Positions 10,102-19,716 of a stretch of DNA of 32,158 nt are shown here, piece by piece. A program made the position numbers and the translations under genes. Origin of the DNA: an uncultured Thiotrichales bacterium (GTDB taxonomy: Bacteria > Pseudomonadota > Gammaproteobacteria > CAZUMV01); NCBI GenBank assembly GCA_938041655.1, contig CALISW010000256.1:1-32158 (forward strand), read 5' to 3'. Under the pieces are notes generated by a model. The model saw nothing but the letters and a program-made list of their open reading frames with translations, made no database searches and was not told where the DNA came from. Position 1 is the first letter of the stretch. Every line of letters starts with the position of its first letter.

Positions 10102-10704
10102 TTATAGCGAGTATTGAATGTTCTCCTGTTTGGTTGGTATTACTTTATTCGCCACGACTACGTAGCGTAAGGGGCCTCCTGCATTCAAAGTAAAAAATGG
10201 ATAGCAGGTAATTAAAATCAAATGCTCGTCATCGCGGGCTGTTATCTCTTTTGACACTCTGCTATCAACCACCGTCAATTCTGATACCTGATATTGGTGT
10301 ATTTTTTTATGTTGGTCTTCAAGAGAGATGATATCCCCATTTTGAATGTTTCTTATCTGTTTAAAATGAGTGTCTCGATGCCCGGCAATGATTACCGGGC
10401 CAGCTTCACCAGGGACTGAACTACTGGTGTCGTAGCCGGGCCCGAATGCCAGTGCCTCACCGTGCGTGCCCGACATCACCAGCAAGTTTTCGCTCTCGGC
10501 AAAAGAGAGTTTGGCAACAGGCCAGGTATCCGCCCACGGCCAGGGCTTGTGGTTATTCTGCTCCTGCTGGCTTTTGTTCCAGGCACTGTCAATCAGGCTG
10601 TAAGCGAGATTGGCTTTAATATGTATCCAAGAGCCATTGGCGAATAGTCCAACGGCAAATACCAGAATGATCAGCTCTAGATAAAAGGTTTTTCTCTTGC
10701 TCAT
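10102..10704 (-). CDS. Class GN-type (proteobacterial) sortase
   Basis: N-terminal TM helix, GHRDTHF (catalytic His), LILITCYPF (TLxTC-like Cys), LRYVVVA (Arg); 4 bp overlap with its VIT/VWA target gene. Confidence 0.92.
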   Translation of the reverse strand: MSKRKTFYLELIILVFAVGLFANGSWIHIKANLAYSLIDSAWNKSQQEQNNHKPWPWADTWPVAKLSFAESENLLVMSGTHGEALAFGPGYDTSSSVPGEAGPVIIAGHRDTHFKQIRNIQNGDIISLEDQHKKIHQYQVSELTVVDSRVSKEITARDDEHLILITCYPFFTLNAGGPLRYVVVANKVIPTKQENIQYSL

Positions 10705-10808
10705 GATCTTCTCCCAACCGGGCGCAGCAGGCTACGCAGGAATAACATCAACATCAAGCCTAGAGCGACCAGGATGTGTTGGTCTGCATTGGTAGCTGTT
10801 TGTGGGTA
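10701..10808 (-). other. C-terminal sortase recognition/sorting signal YPQTATNADQHILVALGLMLMLFLRSLLRPVGRRS*
   Basis: Tripartite organisation (PxTxT-like motif, hydrophobic stretch, basic tail); TAC of YPQTAT read at 10806-10808 on the reverse complement. Confidence 0.85.
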
Positions 10809-12674
10809 GTTAATTCTCATGGTATTACCAGCCGGCATCAGGTTCGCTACCTCGGCATCAAGATTATTCTCCGGGTTACTGTTAACCGGGGTTTTATCTA
10901 CCGCAACCATGCTGGTAAAGGGGGTGACTAATTGATGTAAAAGACCCACTGCGACGACTTTGGGTTTGATCAAGTCATCGCTAATACCGTCAATACGAGC
11001 TTCAAGATAGTCATCGATACTCGCTTTAGCCCAGATGATATGAGTACCCTGACTATTATCTTTAGCAGGAAGCTTCACAGTTTGTTGCCACAGTTCTTTA
11101 CCAAAACGACCGGTGATTTTTGCTTCACCGCCAGCTTGCGCAAGTTCTGCGGTCACTTGTAATGGCTGACCATGGTAGAGATCAGGTATTTGTTGCGGGT
11201 AGGAGATTGCTTTGCTACTTGCAGGCCAACTAACTGCAAGGTCTTGCAGCACGGGTCGTTCAAGTTTCTCAAACAGATTGTCCATGGTTTTCTTTACCTG
11301 GTTGAGATTGTCAATATAAGTGAAGGTACCGCGCCCATACTTCGCTGCTTTACGCATAAAGTGTGAGTTGGGGGCTGAGCCTATACCAATAGTAAAGAGA
11401 CGATCATTATCAATTCGTTCTTTGATCAAGCTGAATAGTCCCTGCTCATCACCAACGCTACCGTCAGTGATAAAAATAATCTGCTTGATAGTGTCTTGCA
11501 TGGCGGGTTGTTCAAATGCCTGGGTCAGTGCAGTGTATATGTTGGTACCACCGTCGGCGTTCAAGTTGTCAACTGCTTGTATGGCGCGGGTCAGGTTTAG
11601 GCTGGTGGCGAGTAGCGGCTCGGGATAAAACACGCGAGCGGTATCGTCAAATTCAATTACGTTAAAATATTGATTGGTGTCCAGTCGTTTTAATGCATTC
11701 TGCAAACTTTGGCGTGCCTGCAGTATTGAAATACCACTCATCGAACCGGATGTATCAATTACAAACACAATGGTTCTTGGTATGGCTTCACTACTAGCCG
11801 TTACTGGTGGAACTACCAGTAAATTGACGTATTGTTTGTCGGCATAACTCTCCGAAAAAGTGGCGATATGGGGTGAGCTTGACGGGTCAAGTTGCCAGCT
11901 AATAACCGCATCGCGATCCATAGATGCTTTGCCCTGGCGCAATGACACTTCGTAGCCCATGTCATGTTCCAGCCATTCAATATCGTGAGTGCTGCTTTGA
12001 ATGGTTGTGATGGGTAAGCCGGCGTTAATATTCATCTGTAAGGTGAGATTATCTCTGTCTTCACGCTTCATATGAGTCATGGGTGGGTTAATTAAATTCG
12101 CATCAACAATGTCAGTAAGAATAGTCTCCGCTTGTTTGCCGTTGAAACGAGGGGTCAGGGTAGTTGGCAGTCTGAGGCTAAAAGTTCCATCCTCGTAATG
12201 TACCTGGTCGTAATACACCAACTCGGTTTCTACCAGTGAACCTGCGGCTACGTTGGCGATCTCGGTGCTGAATAAATTTGCACGTTGACTGGTAACCAGG
12301 GCAGCTTGTTGTCCGTTAGCTTTGGCTGTCTGATAGATTTTCTTTGCTTCAGACTTTTCATGAACTTCAGATTCGATCAGTTTGTCATCGACACGTAAAC
12401 GATATTCATTGACGGCAGCGGTTTCTGGAAGCGGGAATAAGTATCTGCCGTTCATCCATTGATCACTGTTGTTGCGAAATTGCTGCCTGATCTTAACCTT
12501 GATCATAAGGCCGCTGACATCTACCTCCATTGAAGTGTTTTGACTCATACTTTGGTGAGTGATTGAGTTTTCGTTGTTGCTGAATACCATCTCACCAGTA
12601 TTTGTATCAGCATGAAGCTGAGTGCAAAGGATCAGTGAGGTCAGTATTACTAGTTGTTTGCTCAGTGTTTTCAT
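10701..12674 (-). CDS. VIT and VWA domain-containing sortase target protein (marine proteobacterial sortase target type)
   Basis: Signal peptide; VIT domain (GRYLFPLPETAAVNEYRL); VWA MIDAS (VIDTSGSMSG); C-terminal YPQTAT + TM + RPVGRRS. Confidence 0.93.
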   Translation of the reverse strand: MKTLSKQLVILTSLILCTQLHADTNTGEMVFSNNENSITHQSMSQNTSMEVDVSGLMIKVKIRQQFRNNSDQWMNGRYLFPLPETAAVNEYRLRVDDKLIESEVHEKSEAKKIYQTAKANGQQAALVTSQRANLFSTEIANVAAGSLVETELVYYDQVHYEDGTFSLRLPTTLTPRFNGKQAETILTDIVDANLINPPMTHMKREDRDNLTLQMNINAGLPITTIQSSTHDIEWLEHDMGYEVSLRQGKASMDRDAVISWQLDPSSSPHIATFSESYADKQYVNLLVVPPVTASSEAIPRTIVFVIDTSGSMSGISILQARQSLQNALKRLDTNQYFNVIEFDDTARVFYPEPLLATSLNLTRAIQAVDNLNADGGTNIYTALTQAFEQPAMQDTIKQIIFITDGSVGDEQGLFSLIKERIDNDRLFTIGIGSAPNSHFMRKAAKYGRGTFTYIDNLNQVKKTMDNLFEKLERPVLQDLAVSWPASSKAISYPQQIPDLYHGQPLQVTAELAQAGGEAKITGRFGKELWQQTVKLPAKDNSQGTHIIWAKASIDDYLEARIDGISDDLIKPKVVAVGLLHQLVTPFTSMVAVDKTPVNSNPENNLDAEVANLMPAGNTMRINYPQTATNADQHILVALGLMLMLFLRSLLRPVGRRS

Positions 12675-14017
12675 AAAGATTCCTTGTTAGTGCCAGAGTA
12701 AATCGGGGTTAAAGTGTCGAGCTTGTGCCAGTCAATTTTTCTGGTGAGGGTCATAACACTCGCCAGTCCTGCAAAAATGAGTACTGAGCCATAGAGCAGA
12801 GCATGATCCTCAACAAATAAAATTAGATAGCACGCCAGGTAGGTGAGCAGGAGCAAGAATAAAAAGAAGAGGCTCGCTTTTTTACCGGCGAAGGGCAGCA
12901 GGTAATAACCGATTAGCCCGCTTGAAGAAGCAGCAGCTATTAAGTAAGCAATGGAGAATCCTAAATGCTCAGATAACGATAGTAGTAATAAAAAGAATAT
13001 GGCGAGTGCCAGACCAACCAATGCATATTGGATCGGGTGTATTTTCAAACCTTTGAGTAATTCAAAAAGATAGAAGCCTGTAAACACCAGAATAATCATT
13101 AGAGCGCCATACTTGGTGCTGCGATTAACCAGTGAGTACTCGTCTACCGGGGTAAAAATATTGACCCCGAAGTTAAAATACTCAGGGTGATATTCGCGCT
13201 TGAGTTGATCAAGAATGACCGGTTTGGAGGAGAGGTTACTGTTGTAAGGGCTCACTTCCCAGTTGGCTTTAAACCCAGTTTCTTTGATGTCTCTCGTTAG
13301 TGGCAATAAGTCACCGGAGAAGCTCGGGTGTGGCCAGGTAGAGCTTACTTCGGTAGTTGCTTGTTGTGCATTGGGCGACATGTTAAATGACTCGGCACCA
13401 CGCAGTGAGAATTCATTGACGATGGTCAAGCCTGCGTTGCTGCGCAATGCTGACTCGCTCACCGGGGTGTGAAAACCTTGTAGTTGTGAGAGTTCTCGTG
13501 CGCCTGGTTCAGTTGCAACTGTTTCTTGATTGATCAGCGTGTTGATCGAACTTCCGTCTAAGCCGCGTGCATCCGATACGGCATTCACAAAGTAGGCAGA
13601 CTTGAATTCAAAGTTATCGGTGGATGAAAGTGTTTTGAGGAATTCATGTGTATCGAATTGACTAATGATGTTGACGTCAGAGGTGTAAACGGGAATCGAG
13701 TAAATCCCGCGTTTTCGCTCGCTCATATTTAACACACCGCTAAGTTCCGAGGTGGTCGGTTTGATGATTGCGGTGCGTTGGAATTTCCAGGCACTGGCTT
13801 GATTGTCTTTGCTTTTTACTGTGCCACTAACTTCATACTCAATGACCAGTATTGGGTCTTGAACAATCTGTGCACTCGCCCACGAGTTGATGATGTTCAT
13901 AGTGGCATCATGTTTATAACGAATGCGCTCGTGAACTGTGCCGCCAATCATGGTTAAGGGGATTAACAACAGTAGCGTTAAGAGCAGCAGAATCGCTGGT
14001 TTTTTCAAGCTATGCAT
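12671..14017 (-). CDS. creD: Inner membrane protein CreD family
   Basis: Periplasmic region VSGTVKSKD...RGIYSIPVYTSDV; FNFGVNIFTPVDEYSLVNRSTKYGALMIILVFTGFYLFELLKGLKIHPIQYALVGLALAIFFLLLLSLSEHLGF is the highly characteristic CreD signature. Confidence 0.95.
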   Translation of the reverse strand: MHSLKKPAILLLLTLLLLIPLTMIGGTVHERIRYKHDATMNIINSWASAQIVQDPILVIEYEVSGTVKSKDNQASAWKFQRTAIIKPTTSELSGVLNMSERKRGIYSIPVYTSDVNIISQFDTHEFLKTLSSTDNFEFKSAYFVNAVSDARGLDGSSINTLINQETVATEPGARELSQLQGFHTPVSESALRSNAGLTIVNEFSLRGAESFNMSPNAQQATTEVSSTWPHPSFSGDLLPLTRDIKETGFKANWEVSPYNSNLSSKPVILDQLKREYHPEYFNFGVNIFTPVDEYSLVNRSTKYGALMIILVFTGFYLFELLKGLKIHPIQYALVGLALAIFFLLLLSLSEHLGFSIAYLIAAASSSGLIGYYLLPFAGKKASLFFLFLLLLTYLACYLILFVEDHALLYGSVLIFAGLASVMTLTRKIDWHKLDTLTPIYSGTNKESL

Positions 14018-14030
14018 AATGTCTCCGGGG

Positions 14031-14312
14031 TTATCGTGTTTGGTGTAGTTGCATTAAATGGTCGATTACTTTTTTCAATAAGTCGTTTTGTCGCTTCAGC
14101 TCCCAGTTTTCTTTTTGGATAGCACGCGTCGCAATTTGATCGTGTTGTTTGTGCTTGGCTTTCAGCAGCAGGGTGTCTTCGACCCAGTCATTTAAAAGGA
14201 CTTTTGAAATGCCTGCTTTGCGTGCTACCTTTGCTACTTCAAGACCTTGTTCAATAACTTGCTTGACGATGCTCTGTCGAAACGAATCGATATATTTAAG
14301 TTCTGTTTGCAT
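14031..14312 (-). CDS. Small HTH protein resembling IS3-family transposase OrfA (helix-turn-helix plus coiled coil)
   Basis: FRQSIVKQVIEQGLEVAKVARKAGISKVLLNDWVED HTH plus a heptad-like C-terminus (ENWELKRQNDLLKKVIDHLMQL); GAGAGG Shine-Dalgarno ahead of ATG at 14312; 13 bp gap to creD. Confidence 0.75.
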   Translation of the reverse strand: MQTELKYIDSFRQSIVKQVIEQGLEVAKVARKAGISKVLLNDWVEDTLLLKAKHKQHDQIATRAIQKENWELKRQNDLLKKVIDHLMQLHQTR

Positions 14313-14458
14313 GTTGATACCTCTCAATGTGAGACTTATTGTGGAATTACAGTGTGTGGTTGATGTGTGTTTTGTATGTGTTTTATGCGAAAACAAGGTC
14401 CGTCACAGTGTGATTTTGTGTTTTAATATCGCTGCAAATACATAACTACGGAATATTC

Positions 14459-15241
14459 ATGCAAGAGCAGAAAGTCATTGATCACATTGTTGCGTGGTTG
14501 TCAGATTATTTAGGTCAGTCGGGTATGCAAGGCTTTGTTTCCGGTGTTTCGGGCGGCATAGATTCTGCGCTCACCTCAACGCTGTGCGCATTGACAGGCG
14601 CTAAAGTCACGGTGCTTTCGATGCCTATCCTACAAGCAGAGGACCAACACTCTTTGTCGCAACAACATATGCAATGGTTGGTTGACAAGTTTGATAATGT
14701 GGAACAAGAAACTATTGATTTAACGCCTGCCTTTAAAAGTATCCAGGCGACATTGCCCGAGGATATACAGGACCCGTTGACCATGGCGAATACGCGCTCA
14801 CGACTGCGTATGTTGACGCTGTATGCCTATGCCGGTAACCATAAAAAGCTGGTAGCAGGTACTGGCAACAAGGTTGAAGATTTCGGTGTGGGTTTCTACA
14901 CCAAGTATGGTGATGGTGGGGTGGATTTGTCGCCCATTGCTGATCTGATGAAGTCTGAAGTCTATGCTTTGGCGAAGCACCTTGATGTATTGCAAGGAAT
15001 TCAGGATGCGGCTCCGACTGATGGTTTGTGGGATGACGAGCGTACTGATGAAAGCCAGATCGGAGTTAGTTACGATGAGTTGGAGTGGGCCATGAAGTTT
15101 CTTGCTACTGGTGCCAGCCAAGATGAGCTTTCAGAGCAAGAGCAGCATGTGATTGCTACCTATCTGAAGTTCAATACAGCGAACAAGCACAAAATGCTGG
15201 AAATACCAGTGTGTGAAATCCCAACTGGCTTATTAGATTGA
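14459..15241 (+). CDS. nadE: NH3-dependent NAD(+) synthetase
   Basis: SGVSGGIDSALTSTLC PP-loop; NTRSRLRMLTLYAYAG; LVAGTGNKVEDFGVGFYTKYGDGGVDLSPIADLMKSEV. Confidence 0.97.
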   Translation: MQEQKVIDHIVAWLSDYLGQSGMQGFVSGVSGGIDSALTSTLCALTGAKVTVLSMPILQAEDQHSLSQQHMQWLVDKFDNVEQETIDLTPAFKSIQATLPEDIQDPLTMANTRSRLRMLTLYAYAGNHKKLVAGTGNKVEDFGVGFYTKYGDGGVDLSPIADLMKSEVYALAKHLDVLQGIQDAAPTDGLWDDERTDESQIGVSYDELEWAMKFLATGASQDELSEQEQHVIATYLKFNTANKHKMLEIPVCEIPTGLLD

Positions 15242-16702
15242 TTAGTTGCAGGTAGTCGCTTGTAGTAAAGGCCAACTAATTGAAGCAGAGGTGCCTTGGC
15301 CCGCTCTGTTTTTCAATTCAGCTTTCCCTTTATGAAGTTTCATGACCTCATTGACGAAACTCAGCCCCAATCCAGTGCTGCGTTGTTGATTGTCAGGGCG
15401 TGGTAAAGAATAAAAGCGTTCAAATATTTTTTCTTGAGCGTAATCAGGTATTCCAGGTCCGTTATCATCAATGCTTATAGTGTATTGATCATTTTCCATT
15501 AGTGAGCAAATGCTGATACTGCTGCCGCTTGGTGAAAATTCAATCGCATTATCGAGCAAGTTGGCAATCGCCTGTTCGAGTAAGACACTGTCACCGGTAA
15601 TGGTCTGTTGCTCCAGTGCCTCGGTTTTGATGCTGATCTCGAGAGTCTCCAGTCTTTTGCTGCGGTCTTTGACTAAACGAGTGATTATGGTCGGAAGATC
15701 AATCTCCTGAATGTTATCCAGCTCGCGTTGTCTTTCAACGCTGGCCAGGTTTAGCATGCGCTCTACTAACAGGTTCATCCGCTCAGATGACTGGCTGATG
15801 TTGTTGGCAAGTTTTGATTGTTGCTGCGGGTCTTTGTTCTCACTGAGTAGTTCTGCAGAAGCGCTCAGGCTGGTGAGAGGGGATTTAAGCTCATGGGCAA
15901 CCGAGTGTAGATAGTTCTCGATATACTCTTTATCTTCCAGTTCAACTTTCATGCGTTGCATTGCATCTGCCAGCTTGGCAAACTCGCTTTCTCGCAACCT
16001 CGGGGCAGGCACTTCCTGTCGTGAACCAAGTAAGTCAGCATAGTTACCCAGCTTGCGCATCGACCGGCTCAACCACCACGTCATAAACATACTGAAAAAC
16101 ACCATTGCACCTACAACAAATAAAACAAAGCGCTGCATTTGCTCTGTGGCGCTATCCATAAAAGGTTCAAGGTAGGCCAGACCTTTGGAAACCGTCACTA
16201 CGCCCACAATTTCATTTTGATGAATTACCGGTGCACCTATATAAAGCGCTTTAAGCGGGTCATCTTCGAGTTGGTCTGAAATCTCATCAATTATGCTGGT
16301 GCGCGCACCATAGTCACCTTTTAGAGTTAAAATCACGTCATTCCATCTAGAAAAATCTTCACCTTCGCTTTGCCCGGTAGAGTCATACAGTACCTGGCCG
16401 TTTTTGTCGGTTATATAGACTTGCATGTCTGGCTTGGTTTTCATGACTGAATAGATTTCAGCATTAAGACGACGCTCGAGATAGGCCGGGATTAAGTTGT
16501 GAATCTGGTGTAATTGTATTTCGCCTTCAATGACATTCTGGCTGACCAGCTCGGCGATAAAGTTAGCCGAGTCGACCATGACTTCTTCGGCTGAGGTTCG
16601 GACACTGTCGTCCAACGTCTTGAGTGATTTATCCAGAATGAACCAGGCAATGATACTGGTGATAAAGAAAAAGAATAAGAACAGGCGGAGTACAAAGCTC
16701 AT
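15242..16702 (-). CDS. creC: Two-component sensor histidine kinase CreC
   Basis: HAMP/kinase architecture; SVAHELKSPLTSLSASAELL H-box, N-box LEQAIANLLDNAIEF, DNGPGIP; AEIYSVMKTKPDMQVYITDKNGQVLYDSTG sensor region typical of CreC. Confidence 0.92.
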   Translation of the reverse strand: MSFVLRLFLFFFFITSIIAWFILDKSLKTLDDSVRTSAEEVMVDSANFIAELVSQNVIEGEIQLHQIHNLIPAYLERRLNAEIYSVMKTKPDMQVYITDKNGQVLYDSTGQSEGEDFSRWNDVILTLKGDYGARTSIIDEISDQLEDDPLKALYIGAPVIHQNEIVGVVTVSKGLAYLEPFMDSATEQMQRFVLFVVGAMVFFSMFMTWWLSRSMRKLGNYADLLGSRQEVPAPRLRESEFAKLADAMQRMKVELEDKEYIENYLHSVAHELKSPLTSLSASAELLSENKDPQQQSKLANNISQSSERMNLLVERMLNLASVERQRELDNIQEIDLPTIITRLVKDRSKRLETLEISIKTEALEQQTITGDSVLLEQAIANLLDNAIEFSPSGSSISICSLMENDQYTISIDDNGPGIPDYAQEKIFERFYSLPRPDNQQRSTGLGLSFVNEVMKLHKGKAELKNRAGQGTSASISWPLLQATTCN

Positions 16703-17379
16703 GTGCTGATACTGTAGCCGATTCCTCGGTGGGTATTAATTTGATCTGAGCCAGCGTCAATTTCTTTTAACTTGGCGCGTAGGGATTTTATGTGGGTGTC
16801 GATAGTTCGTTCTTCTGAGGGATGATTGGCATCCCAGATGATTTCCAGAAGTTGGGTACGGGTAAAGACCCGGTTGGGTTGACTGAGCATGCCGCTTAAC
16901 AATTTATATTCGGCTAAGGTTAGATCCAGTGCCTGTTGTTGAAAGCTGATTTTGGCCTGTTGGTCATTAACTTCGAACTTTTTTGAGTTTGAATCACTCT
17001 TTGTTTCCGGGCTGTTGTTGGTTCTGCGCAGTACCGCTTTAATGCGCGCCATCAACTCACGTGGGCTAAAGGGTTTGGTGATGTAGTCATCGGCGCCAAT
17101 CTCAAGCCCAACCACCCGATCAATTTCCTCACCACGCGCGGTTAGAAAGATGACGGGTGTATTGTGTTGTTGGCGAATCAGTTTAAGTAACTCAAATCCG
17201 CTCATGTCAGGCAGTCCAACATCGAGCACAATCAGATTGGGGGATACTTTTTCTAAATGATCTAGGGCTGCTTCACCAGTAGCTGTCCAGTCACAAGAGT
17301 AGGATTCGTTCTCAATGGCAATTTTTATCGTTTCAGCAATATTGGCTTCGTCTTCTACTACCAGTATGCGGTCGTTCAT
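16699..17379 (-). CDS. creB: Two-component response regulator CreB (OmpR/PhoB family)
   Basis: Receiver domain (ILVVEDEANIAETI, LDVGLPDMSGFELL, GADDYITKPFSPRELMARIKAVLRR) plus winged-helix C-terminus; 4 bp overlap with creC. Confidence 0.92.
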   Translation of the reverse strand: MNDRILVVEDEANIAETIKIAIENESYSCDWTATGEAALDHLEKVSPNLIVLDVGLPDMSGFELLKLIRQQHNTPVIFLTARGEEIDRVVGLEIGADDYITKPFSPRELMARIKAVLRRTNNSPETKSDSNSKKFEVNDQQAKISFQQQALDLTLAEYKLLSGMLSQPNRVFTRTQLLEIIWDANHPSEERTIDTHIKSLRAKLKEIDAGSDQINTHRGIGYSIST

Positions 17380-17386
17380 TTTTTAC

Positions 17387-18226
17387 TTACGCCTCAATCC
17401 AGTCTTTGACAAACTGATGTGCGACTCTACCACTGCGCGAACCACGATGAATGCTGAAGCGCATCGCAGCTACACTAAGCTCCTCTTCATTGCTAATTTG
17501 CACATGATAATGATCAAGCCAGTGGTTAACGATGTTCAAATACTCAACCTGCTTTAGCGGATGAAAAGAAAGCCACAAGCCAAAGCGTTCTGCCAACGAA
17601 ATTTTTTCTTCTACCGCATCACTATGGTGAATCTCATTATCAACCATACGAGTGTCCTGATTGTCTCGCATGGATTCTGGTAACAGGTGTCGCCGGTTAG
17701 AGGTGGCATAGACAAGCACATTATTCGGCCTGGCGGCGACTGAGCCATCCAGAGCAGCCTTCAATGCTTTATAGCTGGCATCATTTTCTTCGAAAGAGAG
17801 GTCGTCGCAGAATAAAATAAAGTGCTCGGGTCTCTCACCGAGACGTTCGGTTAATTCACTGAAGTGAATTAAGGAATCTTTGTCTACTTCGATAATGCGC
17901 AAGCCTTTGTCTGAATATTCATTGAGTAAGGCTTTAATCAGTGATGATTTTCCGGTGCCGCGCGCTCCCCAGAGCAAAACATCATTGGCAGGTTTGCCGT
18001 TAAGAAACTTGACGGTGTTCTTAACCAGTTGCTGCTTTTGCTTATCGACATGTAGCAAGTCATCCAGGCGAATCGGGTCAATCTTCTTTACTCGGTGTAA
18101 TTGCCCCTGATTGATCCATTGAAAGGCTAAGCCATCCCAATCAGTAGCTTCCATCGTCGGGAACTGACGCTCCAGGCTTGCAGCGATAGAATCCAGCTTG
18201 TTGAATAGTTGATCTAAATCACTCAT
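17387..18226 (-). CDS. DUF815 family AAA+ ATPase
   Basis: WGARGTGKSSLIKALLNEY Walker A, FCDDLSFEE, YATSNRRHLLPESMRDN sensor region. Confidence 0.9.
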   Translation of the reverse strand: MSDLDQLFNKLDSIAASLERQFPTMEATDWDGLAFQWINQGQLHRVKKIDPIRLDDLLHVDKQKQQLVKNTVKFLNGKPANDVLLWGARGTGKSSLIKALLNEYSDKGLRIIEVDKDSLIHFSELTERLGERPEHFILFCDDLSFEENDASYKALKAALDGSVAARPNNVLVYATSNRRHLLPESMRDNQDTRMVDNEIHHSDAVEEKISLAERFGLWLSFHPLKQVEYLNIVNHWLDHYHVQISNEEELSVAAMRFSIHRGSRSGRVAHQFVKDWIEA

Positions 18227-18235
18227 GCTGTGATG

Positions 18236-19702
18236 TTAACGCCCTCGAAACACAGATCCGAGGATGCCGCGCACAATACTGCGACCTAAATTGGTTCCAA
18301 TCGAACGAGCGACGCTTTTGGCGGCGGCTTCGCCAACACTCTGGCGATTACTGCGGCGCTTTTTAGGTTTGGCTTTTGCTTTCTTGGCAGCGGCTTCTGC
18401 TTTCTCCGCTTTTTCTGCGGCTTTTTTAGATCGCTCCTGTAGTTCCTCATGAGCCGATTCACGATCTTTGGTTTCTTCATATTTACCCAGTAACGGGCTG
18501 GACTTTCTCACCTTGCTGCGTTCACTATCCGTTGCAGGGCCAATACGAGAATGTGGCGGGCAAATCAGAGTCTGCTGTACGATACTCGGTGTACCTTTGA
18601 GTTCCAGAACTGAAACCAGCGCTTCACCGACACCTAGTTCGGTAATGGTTTGCTCGGTATCCAGGTTCGGGTTGGGTCTGAAGGTTTGTGCTGCTGCCCG
18701 TACTGCTTTTTGATCGCGAGGAGTAAACGCGCGTAACGCATGTTGTACACGATTACCTAGCTGTCCCAGGACATCATCCGGAATATCAGTCGGGTTCTGG
18801 GTAATGAAGTAAATGCCTACGCCTTTGGAACGAATCAGTTTGACGGTTTGTTCAACTTTTTGGGTTAAGGCTTTAGGTGCATCGTCAAACAACAGGTGTG
18901 CTTCGTCGAAGAAAAAGACCATGCGTGGTTTTTCCATATCACCCACTTCAGGCAGCTCTTCAAATAATTCTGAAATCAACCAGAGTAGAAAGGTGGCATA
19001 TAAACGTGGTGATTCCATCAGCTTGTCTGCCGCAAGAATATTGATTTGTCCCAGGCCACCATCACCAGTGCGCATCATATCCCAGATATCGAGTGCTGGT
19101 TCACCAAAAAAGTTTTCGGCACCTTGTTGCTCAAGCACTAGCAAGCGACGTTGTATTGCGCCGATAGAAGCGTTGCTGACGTTGCCATACTCTTTTTGAA
19201 ATTCTTCGCGGTTATCACCGATATAACGTAGTGTCGAACGTAAATCATCAAGGTTGAGTAATGCCAGGCCTTCTTCGTCGGCAAACTTGAAGGCAACATT
19301 GATGACACCTTCTTGAGTATCATTCAAGTCAAGCAAGCGAGATAAAATCAGAGGTCCCATATCTGTGATGGTGGTTCTGATGGGTGTGCCTTGTTCTCCA
19401 AACAGATCCCAAAAGACACTCGGGAAGCCTTCGAATTTAAAATCTGTGATGCCAATTTTCTCAATGCGTTCGTCGACTTTCGGGTGCGGTTTACCTTCCT
19501 GGGTGATGCCTGAAAGATCACCTTTAACGTCCGCCATGAACACGGGCACACCAATGCGTGAAAAGCCTTCGGCCAGCACCTGTAGTGATACTGTTTTACC
19601 GGTACCGGTTGCTCCTGCAATCAAGCCATGACGATTGGCGAATTCCGGATCAAGAAATACCTGTTCTTCACCTTTGCCTATAAGTATGGGTTGTACGCTC
19701 AT
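18236..19702 (-). CDS. HerA-like helicase/ATPase, DUF853 (YjgR-type)
   Basis: [96 protein letters not shown]; Lys/Ala-rich C-terminal linker. Confidence 0.93.
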   Translation of the reverse strand: MSVQPILIGKGEEQVFLDPEFANRHGLIAGATGTGKTVSLQVLAEGFSRIGVPVFMADVKGDLSGITQEGKPHPKVDERIEKIGITDFKFEGFPSVFWDLFGEQGTPIRTTITDMGPLILSRLLDLNDTQEGVINVAFKFADEEGLALLNLDDLRSTLRYIGDNREEFQKEYGNVSNASIGAIQRRLLVLEQQGAENFFGEPALDIWDMMRTGDGGLGQINILAADKLMESPRLYATFLLWLISELFEELPEVGDMEKPRMVFFFDEAHLLFDDAPKALTQKVEQTVKLIRSKGVGIYFITQNPTDIPDDVLGQLGNRVQHALRAFTPRDQKAVRAAAQTFRPNPNLDTEQTITELGVGEALVSVLELKGTPSIVQQTLICPPHSRIGPATDSERSKVRKSSPLLGKYEETKDRESAHEELQERSKKAAEKAEKAEAAAKKAKAKPKKRRSNRQSVGEAAAKSVARSIGTNLGRSIVRGILGSVFRGR

Positions 19703-19716
19703 AATGTTTTCCTGTC

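Noticed and set aside
14031-14396. Insertion sequence (IS3 family)
   Set aside because: Only an OrfA-like HTH is present; no OrfB, no terminal inverted repeats or target-site duplication seen, and it has a good SD and operon position. Upstream 28 codons of the ORF-track call (14313-14396) are probably not translated.
18264-18480. Overlapping ORFs on both strands inside the HerA-like gene (e.g. 18264..18452 +, 18286..18480 -)
   Set aside because: They mirror the low-complexity Lys/Ala-rich C-terminal linker of the real CDS; no independent start signals or family similarity.
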